Source: Ectocarpus siliculosus (Eukaryota > Sar > Phaeophyceae > Ectocarpales > Ectocarpaceae). From it: a stretch of DNA of 13,020 nt. Below, in pieces: positions 6,973-13,020 of the stretch. Below the pieces are notes generated by a model that saw only the letters and a program-made list of their open reading frames with translations, had not been told where the DNA came from and did no database searches. The stretch spans positions 4,682,345-4,695,364 of the forward strand of contig FN649751.1 of the NCBI GenBank assembly GCA_000310025.1, given 5' to 3'. Within the stretch, counting starts at the first letter, position 1. Every line of letters starts with the position of its first letter. The translations under genes and the position numbers were made by a program.

Positions 6973-9189
6973 GTAAGGATTCATGGTTGTTGGGGCTGGG
7001 CTGCGGCGGTTGTTTGTACAACCTCTTTCGATGGTGTTCGCCTTCTTAAAGATGTTGGGTTTGGCGGCCAAACCCCCCGTAACTCTCGGTGCTCACTTGA
7101 CGCCAATTTCTTTCCATGAAATCAGCCTCTTTGATGTTCGCATATGATGCTGGCTGTACGGTACGCGTTCCTCGGCGTTGATGCACGTTTCGACCATTGC
7201 GTCCAACGGTACAATAGCCCACTCAATAGAGTGGCGTATTAGGTCGTAGCATGCTTGCCTGTCACAACTTTGATTCCCCACGACGACAAGCCGTCTAAAC
7301 ACCCCCCCAATCCGAACCTTGACGGATCAAGCAGGGACCCTTGTCCACTACTACGAGAACGAGGCCGACGCACCCGGGATGCCGGAGGTCCTCCCTCTCC
7401 CCGAATCCGCAACCGGACGCAAGGCCCGAATCTCAATAGAAACCCTGAAGCTCGCGGCGCAAGTGCGGGCGAGCGGCGCGCGCCTGGTGCTCGTGTCGGG
7501 CACCCGATACTCGACGTTCGTGAACCGCCTCCCTTTCCTCCCGCGCGCCGACGCCTACGTGATCGAGAACGGGGGGCGGGTTTTCTACCCGAAGAAGGAT
7601 GTCGCTTCGGTGTCGGCCGCGGCGAGGAGCGGGGACAAGGGGCACACGGAGGTCAACAGCGGTGAAGGAGGAGGAGGCAGCGGAGAGCCTTCCTGCCCGG
7701 ATGAGAAGTCGGCGGTTGGAGACCCCACGCTGACGGCGCACGCGGCGTCAGCGCTCACGGAGGACCTGAAGTGGAGGGAGACGATGGAGAGCGCCACCGG
7801 GCCGGCGTCGCAGGACGCGATCGCGCCCGAGGACAGGGAGGGTCCGCTCTGGGACGTCTACCGGACCGCTGTTGCCGAGGGCTTCGAGGTGGACACCAAC
7901 ACCTACTACACCATGATTAGGTGCTTGTTTTCACGGTTTTTTTTTAGGTGTCCAGGACAAGCTGGCGACGCGGTCCATCACTGTGTTGCTGCTTTTGCTG
8001 ATTATTCCCTGCAATGGTTTGCAGGAGCGCCCCTTAGGGTGGTAGTAGCAACACGGGCTCCCTTTCTTCGTTTTGAATACTTGTGAGGAAACCCCGCAAT
8101 CCTTGATTGGCGCCGCTCCACTCGATCCAGGATCAAGGTTAAGACGGGCGGCAAGAAGAGGGCTCGAGAGAACCCCGAGGGAAAAGGGGCCGAGGATCCA
8201 CAGGAAGAAGAGGAGGAGGAGGAGGAGCGGGGGGGTGAAGCAGCCATGAAAAAACTGTTGGCCTCTCTGCCTTCCGACCTGCGCGTCGTGACAAACTTCG
8301 GCTTGGTGGACATCTGCCCGTTGCGGAGCGGGAAGCACAACGCCGCGGCCTTCTTGGCCAGGGAGCACTTCGACATTCCTCTGGCGAACTGCGCTTCCAT
8401 GGGAGACGATGACAACGACATCGCCCTGGTGAGCGCGGAAGAGTGTGTTTTTGGATCTGCAGTGCTCTGCTGTTTTCACGGACCGCTCTCGTTGCGAAGA
8501 GGTCGTCCGTTGCGCTTGTTTTGGGTTCCAGACCAAAGGTAACAGAGCCCCGGGGCCGGGGCTGATACAGCAACAGCGTTAGATCTCGCAACTACTTCGG
8601 TTGTCGCTTTTGAGAGAGATACTGGCACGGCAAATATCGAGTTGTGGGTTTGGCTTGTATACCCCGGTGTTGTCGATGAGGGTATCCCTGCTAAAAGCGC
8701 GTTCAGTTGTTTCTCTGTATACCACACGGGTCGCGACACATCCTTCATTGTCGTCGGATAACATTTTGGTTGCCTCTTTGCGGATGATTCCGTGAGCTAC
8801 GAAAGGATATGGCCTTGTGTTGGGGCCGGCACGTTTTTCCGTCTGTGCTGGAGGTATGCCATAAAAAAGCGCACGAATTGGCAGGAGCGCGACTGACTCG
8901 ACCAACACGACGTGTTTATTCTTCTTGCGCCGTGCCTTTTCTGTTCCCATTCCTCTCTTCCTTGCTTGGGTTCAATCTGCGTCCGGTCTGCGGTGACTGC
9001 GCCGGCAACGGCGGCGGCGGCGTCTTGCAGGCCAACTCTATGGGGAAGGGGGCCTTCATCACCACCTTTTCCTCCGAGTCCGTCGAGGCTGCGGCCAAGG
9101 GGAACCCGGAGCAGTTCACGGTGGCCAAGTCCGAAGGAGTCCAGGCATCGGAGGAGATGCTCAGGCTCATCGTGGCAGCTTGCAATTGA
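6903..9189 (+). CDS. HAD-superfamily hydrolase, Cof/subfamily IIB-like (370 residues)
   Basis: Probably a Mg-dependent phosphatase of small molecules, perhaps a sugar phosphate; substrate unknown. Four exons (6903-6972, 7335-7920, 8131-8428, 9031-9189; phases 1,2,0) make 370 residues ending AACN-TGA. Motif I is DIDGTL (nucleophile Asp21, acid/base Asp23), split by intron 1. Motif II is LVSGTR (Ser78), followed by the family-typical ADAYVIENGGRVFY. Motif III is GLVDICPLRSGK (Lys287), and motif IV is GDDDNDIAL (Asp311/Asp315). The cap between motifs II and III carries a low-complexity loop (about 112-170) and a Lys/Arg-rich then Glu-run insertion (about 223-256). The start ATG at 6903 is the first ATG after an in-frame TAA near 6830. 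No clear transit or signal peptide is seen. Superfamily assignment is firm; substrate is not. Confidence 0.92.
7335..7920 (+). CDS. HAD gene exon 2
   Basis: It is entered after AAGCAG (AG at 7333-7334) and ends AG|GTGCTT in phase 2. It holds motif II, the ENGGR block and the first part of the cap, finishing FEVDTNTYYTMI. Reading through the donor gives about 55 more residues and a stop at 8084-8086, without motifs III and IV. Confidence 0.88.
8131..8428 (+). CDS. HAD gene exon 3
   Basis: It is entered after GATCCAG in phase 2, restoring YYTMIR-IKVKTGGKK, and ends DIAL before GTGAGC in phase 0. It carries the basic/acidic insertion with eight consecutive Glu codons, then motif III Lys287 and motif IV. 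Confidence 0.88.
8203..8228. repeat. GAA/GAG repeat encoding a Glu run
   Basis: Two GAA and six GAG codons encode eight consecutive Glu in the cap of the HAD protein. The run is preceded by a Lys/Arg-rich segment, so the insertion is strongly bipolar in charge. Confidence 0.85.
9031..9189 (+). CDS. HAD gene exon 4 (stop)
   Basis: It is entered after GTCTTGCAG in phase 0, joining DIAL to ANSMGKGAFITTFSSE, as expected after motif IV in this family. It ends MLRLIVAACN-TGA. Intron 3 before it is 602 nt. Confidence 0.88.
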   Translation, partial: ANSMGKGAFITTFSSESVEAAAKGNPEQFTVAKSEGVQASEEMLRLIVAACN

Positions 9190-10831
9190 GCGCAAGGGTT
9201 TGCCGCAGCGGGGGCGGTCACGGTGTCGTCGGTACGGGCGATGTTGCTGTTGGTGGCACTGCTGCGGCTGTGGTGTCTATTCTCGTAGTATCTTGTAGCG
9301 GTTCCACGCCATTGGTTGTGCCCAGTCACCGATACGTGATGCGGCCTTGGTTGTCCGAGCTAATTAACATGTGATGCGGCCGAAACGTTGTGTACAGCAG
9401 GCTCAAGGGTGGGACTCGAAAGTGGGAATCTTGTCGGCTGTAATTGGTTGTGCCGCCGCTCCAAGTGTTACCATTTGTTTCAATGGGCAGTGGGATCCAG
9501 GCACGCGCACATCATTGTAGGTAGAACCTTCGTCGGTAATTCGTTGTTCTCATTGATCCTTGAGCGTCTAGGTTTTCAGGTCTCTCGGTAGACAAGAGCC
9601 TCCTAGAGTTTGTAGTTGGGTGAGAGGGCAGTGTTTTTGTTGTGATCCAACACTGTATCCTTGGAATGCTCTCACTAGTATACCACCTGCAAGGTGCCTG
9701 ATAAGTGGTAACTTGATGGCGGGTACACGTGCAGAAGAGGACGCCGGTGGTTATGGGCGTTTCTGTGGCTGGCCGCCTAGTTGAGAGACCAAGGTTTTGT
9801 ATGCGGGGATGGACAAAACAGACTGGTTGAATGTCCTAACATTCCCACCGCTGTTTAAACCATGTTTTTTCAGCACGGCTGTAGTCATCCACCGTAGCGT
9901 GCAATCTGTGCGTCTTGTTCCGAACGGATGCGGCCTTTTTTTGGTTGCGTTTGTTTCTGCGCTATTTATTTGTTCATTTTCTTGCATATAGTTAACACAT
10001 CCATCTCTCAATCTGTCATCAACGGGTCACGGCCAACCCAAATCGAGTGTGCGCGTTATGTTATCCATGGCCGGAAGGTCGCTCTGCTTCTTCCAGCCTG
10101 CCCGTACACCGCAACTATCCTGCTGCAGCGGAACTTTGTACGGTAGTATGTAGTGCCAGTGCTGCATGCGCACAGGTCCCTTGGTTGGGAAAAAAAAGCT
10201 CCGAAGGCTACAGCCTGGTTTTTTGGGGGCAAGATCATGTTTTTTTTCTCGCCTCCATCGTGCTTGGGAACAAAAAATATCCGACGGCGTGTGAAGATCT
10301 TGATTGACTCGTATTTACCGGTCGCCACGTCGCCACGCCCACGTGCATACATGTCAAATATCCTGCCATAGCAAAGGAACAACAAATACAAGGGCTGCAT
10401 GCGCAGGCCTTTCGACTTGACGGTAAGATACTGTGACTCTGCCTCTCGTGGCTACACACAGGCGCATGTTCTCAAACAAGTCTAGAATACAGCAGAGTCT
10501 ACAGTACACGTAATCTTTCCGCCCATTTTGCCTCATTGTGTGGGCGGCCGTACAGCAGTAGTACATGGCACCTGCCGACACGAGGACGTTTAGCACCCGG
10601 GAAATATTTGCCGCCCTAATCGTATCTCGTGGTCCTTATTTCGTTCTCGGTTTTGCTCTCATGGTCACAGCAGTGCCGGGTAGCTGTAAAAGCGTGGTCG
10701 GTCCGTGACATACGACAACGACCCTCTTCATGGTTGGTTGACGGTTTCATCTCCTCCTGCTCTCTCTCCGTCTCCCTCTCTCTCCCTCCTCTCTCGGCTA
10801 CATTATTTTAGCTACAGTAGTTCTTCTTCAG

Positions 10832-10917
10832 GTGCAGCTGCTTGGCTGGAGGCGAAACTCAGTCCTGCTCGCGTACGGCGAAGCACGTGATACCCGGAAG
10901 CAGGCCACCACGACCAG
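10832..10917 (+). other. Exon-like island A (possible 5' UTR exon or unplaced coding exon)
   Basis: 86 nt sit between a TTCTTCTTCAG acceptor-like site and a CCAG|GTATGC donor-like site on the plus strand. One frame stays open through it (VQLLGWRRNSVLLAYGEA...), but no family is recognised. It may be an upstream non-coding exon of the gene that begins at 11457, an exon of another transcript, or chance. Confidence 0.3.
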
Positions 10918-11134
10918 GTATGCGGGGAAGGAAAGCAGCGCCAGCGCCGGCGCGGACGCACAGAAGTCAGCGCTCGTTTCAACTTCAAACACGCGAAATG
11001 ACTTTACCTTTTAGTCTGCGCATTGTTTGCGTGCAGCAGAATCACTCTCTCCCTCTCGTAGGACCTTGACAGCGGCAGCAGCCTTCTCGGCCTCTCTGTT
11101 GCCCCACCCCCCTGCCTCCTCTCTCTCTCTCCAG

Positions 11135-11243
11135 TAGAGCTGGCAAGCAGCTCGGAAGGAAGGAACACGTCTCCCCACCAGCAGCTTCGAGAAGGCCAAG
11201 AGATGGAAACGCGCAATTCTCCATCCTTGTATCAACTTCAGAG
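11135..11243 (+). other. Exon-like island B (possible 5' UTR exon or unplaced coding exon)
   Basis: 109 nt follow a long polypyrimidine tract ending CTCTCTCCAG (AG at 11133-11134) and are closed by CAGAG|GTGAGC. Two plus-strand frames are open across it. It lies 214 bases before the predicted start codon at 11457, so it could be a leader exon. No protein similarity is recognised. Confidence 0.33.
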
Positions 11244-11456
11244 GTGAGCTAAATATTTTAGTTGCTCCTATGCATGCAGCAGCAGCAAGCAGCTTTTTGT
11301 ATCCACCAGGCGGCTTCCTCGTCGCGCCCGGCAGCAACGCTGCTGATACATGGCCCTTACTTTGGGCGTACCGAGATATAGCAAGGTGTGTAGTTCCTTT
11401 TATTGCTCTCCGGCCTCACTGCTGAGAGACAGGGGCGTGGTGCCATCTGAACTGAG

Positions 11457-11542
11457 ATGCGGAATTTTTTCCTGCTGGTGCTGCTGCTGCGGATGAGTTT
11501 GCTGTTCCTCACGTACACATGCATTACCCATGGTCTCGGTAC
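11457..11542 (+). CDS. Gene 3 exon 1, hydrophobic leader
   Basis: Twenty-eight codons plus two bases, with the donor AC|GTAAGT. Translation without splicing would stop at once (TAA inside the donor), so the reading frame makes sense only if the intron is removed. The leader has one Arg at position 2 and a Leu/Phe/Val-rich core; cleavage might fall near THGLG. Confidence 0.5.
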
Positions 11543-12954
11543 GTAAGTATCCCCGGTATTCAACATCTCGGCCAGGGATACCTCTCTCGGCATCTGTGCT
11601 GTGATGGCGACAGCGAAAGCCCAGACGTTGTGACGCAGTCGTCGGTTGTCCTGGTGCTCAACTTGGGGCTGAATACTCCGCCACCCCGTGGCAAAACCCT
11701 TCCCATTTTGAACTGGTGACGGTCCGGCAAACTCGCCGCCGATCTGTACATCAGCTTGTGCGTGTTCATACGTGCTACCGTCCCTCTGTTCTATTGTCCC
11801 GTTAGGCTGGCCCGGCAAGCTCACATCGGCGCCCATGACTTCTCGGCCATGTCCAAACCCGCGCTGTTTGGCCACCTCCGCGCTAACGTGAGTTCTCCGT
11901 GCTTGTTCGTTGAAACCCAGACGTGTGCTAGTTGATGTCATACTACATTTTGTACGTATTTGAAGACGCCCCGCTACAGGTACACTGCTGTATTTTTGTT
12001 TTTTGGTGGAGAAAGTTGGAACGTTGGACGCGCCCCAATGACCAAACTTTGGAGGGGTCGCAGGGTAATTGATTTCATTCGCACCTGTGCTTCAACGCTG
12101 GATTGGGCCAGGGAGTGGCCACACCTCGTTTCCGCCGAGGGTGCTGTTTCATGCGGAAAATTCTCATCTTCATTGATGGGAACTACACTTCAAGATAAAC
12201 AGCCGAGGTCGGGTTCCGATGTCTGGCACTACACGTAGGATAGACTTACGTGTTTGCGTACCTCACCACAGCAGCAGTATGTAAAAGAGGTGTGTGTGTG
12301 TGTGTGTACCTCTCACAAGGAGGGCCAGGCCGTATGCTGATCATCGGCGTAGATTCATGTACATAGAGGCCAAGCGCTAGGGCCTGTCCCCTGGGTGATT
12401 GCTCTCCGCCCGACCTGGCCGCCAGCACTTGCGCACATCTACATAAATATCTACTTACTTCGTGTCCAGAGTCTAAGCTATGCATATATAATGTATGCAC
12501 TCCACGTGTCTTTATTCACACCCCGGACGGCCCAACGAACAGTACGACTACAACCGGTTGGAGCGCGCGCACCACATCGCCCTGAAGCGTGACATTGACC
12601 GGGGCAAAGAGTGCAGTACCGCCTCCAGCAGCAGCAGCAGCAGCGGCAGCAGCACCAACATCAACGGCAATAGCAGCAACAAGCGGCAGTGCCTAGCCGG
12701 AAGGGATGCACGGAGCGGTGGCGGTCGTTCATCCCCGTCGGCCGAAGAAGAACAAGGGCACGGCCTGCCCCCGGCCTCCATCTTCGTACAGACGCGCTCC
12801 CGTTCAAGAATGCTACTGCGCGCTGCAGAAGGCAACGCGAACGCGGATCAACCATCGGTCCCTCCGGCACGGCCATCGACGTCACCCCGCGCCCGGACGA
12901 AACTCAAGGTCGCGGGGGGAAATGGTAAACGAGGAGGCGGCAGCAGTAGCGGTA

Positions 12955-12995
<41 letters not shown>

Positions 12996-13020
12996 AGCGG
13001 CAACACCAGCGGCGGCCCCG
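11457..13020 (+). CDS. Unrecognised protein with signal-peptide-like N-terminus and Ser/Gly-rich region (3' end off window)
   Basis: Three plus-strand exons join with agreeing phases: 11457-11542 (phase 2 exit), 11806-11887 (phase 0 exit) and 12543 to the right edge, giving 215 visible residues. Exon 1 starts ATG after an in-frame TGA nine bases upstream and encodes MRNFFLLVLLLRMSLLFL, a short positive end followed by a hydrophobic core typical of a signal peptide or signal anchor. Exon 2 (GAHDFSAMSKPALFGHLRAN) and the start of exon 3 (YDYNRLERAHHIALKRDIDR) look like folded, partly helical sequence. From about residue 80 it becomes low complexity: a Ser run, basic/Ser/Pro-rich sequence, then a run of 13 Gly codons. 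I do not recognise the family. The agreement of phases and the strong donors GTAAGT and GTGAGT support the model; exon 1 is the least certain part, and no transcript evidence is available. Confidence 0.55.
11806..11887 (+). CDS. Gene 3 exon 2
   Basis: One base plus 27 codons, between TTCTATTGTCCCGTTAG and GTGAGT. It encodes LARQAHIGAHDFSAMSKPAL then FGHLRAN. The single leading base completes a Thr codon with exon 1, and the end is phase 0, matching exon 3. Codon use is GC-rich, like the exons of the other two genes. Confidence 0.58.
12290..12307. repeat. (GT)9 microsatellite
   Basis: A short perfect GT dinucleotide run in intron 2 of the third gene; no coding meaning. Confidence 0.9.
12543..13020 (+). 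CDS. Gene 3 exon 3 (open to window edge)
   Basis: The frame is open for 159 codons from a CGAACAG acceptor to the right edge. An in-frame ATG at 12495 also precedes it, so a separate start there cannot be excluded. The A/T-rich sequence before 12543 looks intronic. It begins YDYNRLERAHHIALKRDIDR, then seven Ser, an Asn/Ser-rich part, FVQTRSRSRMLLRAAEG, a basic Pro/Ser/Arg part and poly-Gly. No catalytic motif is visible. Confidence 0.62.
12957..12995. repeat. (GGC)13 repeat encoding poly-Gly
   Basis: Thirteen consecutive GGC triplets, in frame as glycine in exon 3 of the third gene, continue into further Ser/Gly codons at the right edge. GGC runs are unstable and hard to sequence through, so the true length may differ. 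Confidence 0.88.

Larger units (their letters stand above)
9190..11456. other. Intergenic region, no recognised gene
   Basis: It includes the 3' UTR of the HAD gene. No clear AATAAA signal is visible soon after the stop, and no tRNA, rRNA or transposon protein is recognised. Positions 9200-10700 are mixed, fairly T-rich sequence with homopolymer T runs near 10240. From about 10755 the plus strand turns pyrimidine-rich (10755-10800 and 11038-11133). Two islands flanked by good splice-like signals occur at 10832-10917 and 11135-11243. Confidence 0.6.

Noticed and set aside
7948-8030. A frame in HAD intron 2 reading V-Q-D-K-L-A-T-R-S-I-T, which looks like a natural continuation after YYTMIR
   Set aside because: The exon 2 donor leaves phase 2, and the acceptor at 7947 cannot supply the single base needed for that frame. 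The acceptor at 8130 restores MIRIKVKTGG in phase and leads straight to motifs III and IV.
9395-9445. TTCGAGTCCCACC on the minus strand, resembling a tRNA T-loop
   Set aside because: The bases flanking the loop do not form a T-stem, and no acceptor or anticodon arm can be built around it.
11806-12640. Possible DUF3336/patatin lipase relationship, because YDYNRLERAHHIALKRDIDR recalls the acidic/aromatic helix of that domain
   Set aside because: The diagnostic W-containing helix that should come before it is absent from exon 2, so the resemblance is too thin to use as a name.
12548-12885. Minus-strand frames with Leu-rich runs that look like membrane segments
   Set aside because: The Leu runs are the reverse reading of the AGC/CAG serine repeat in gene 3 exon 3. 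The plus-strand frame is open to the window edge and has a credible acceptor.

Overview
This window looks like nuclear DNA of an intron-rich eukaryote. Coding blocks are short to medium exons separated by GT-AG introns of about 0.2 to 1.7 kb. Exons are GC-rich, and (CAG)n, (GGC)n, (GA)n and (GT)n repeats are frequent. The gene content and the Ala/Ser/Gly-run-rich proteins would fit a stramenopile such as a brown alga, but that placement is inference. There is no sign of bacterial operons, IS elements or CRISPR.

Layout. (1) The minus strand, from 5686 down past the left edge, carries ATG7, the E1-like enzyme of autophagy. I rebuilt it as six exons whose splice phases all agree: 5686-5645, 5417-5331, 3658-3482, 3049-2356, 1814-1470 and 1187-172. 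This gives 787 residues with the nucleotide-binding loop, the CxxC pair and the catalytic cysteine intact. The last coding part lies off the left edge. (2) Positions 5687-6902 are a 1.2 kb divergent intergenic region with a perfect 14-bp palindrome, two perfect hairpins and a 12-bp tandem repeat. (3) The plus strand at 6903-9189 carries a four-exon gene for a 370-residue HAD-superfamily (Cof/IIB-like) hydrolase with all four HAD motifs. (4) Positions 9190-11456 hold no recognised gene, but contain pyrimidine tracts and two exon-like islands at 10832-10917 and 11135-11243. (5) The plus strand from 11457 past the right edge appears to hold a third, unrecognised gene. A signal-peptide-like first exon (11457-11542), a second exon (11806-11887) and a long open third exon (12543 to the edge) join in frame. 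The protein then runs into Ser- and Gly-rich low-complexity sequence.

The three genes do not form an obvious pathway. ATG7 activates ATG8 and ATG12 in the cytosol, the HAD protein is probably a small-molecule (possibly sugar) phosphatase, and the third protein probably enters the secretory route. The only structural link is the head-to-head arrangement of ATG7 and the HAD gene, which could share a bidirectional promoter. I found no tRNA, rRNA or recognisable transposon, and no clearly new biological system. The least explained items are the third gene, the exon-like islands in front of it, and the repeat-driven insertions in ATG7.
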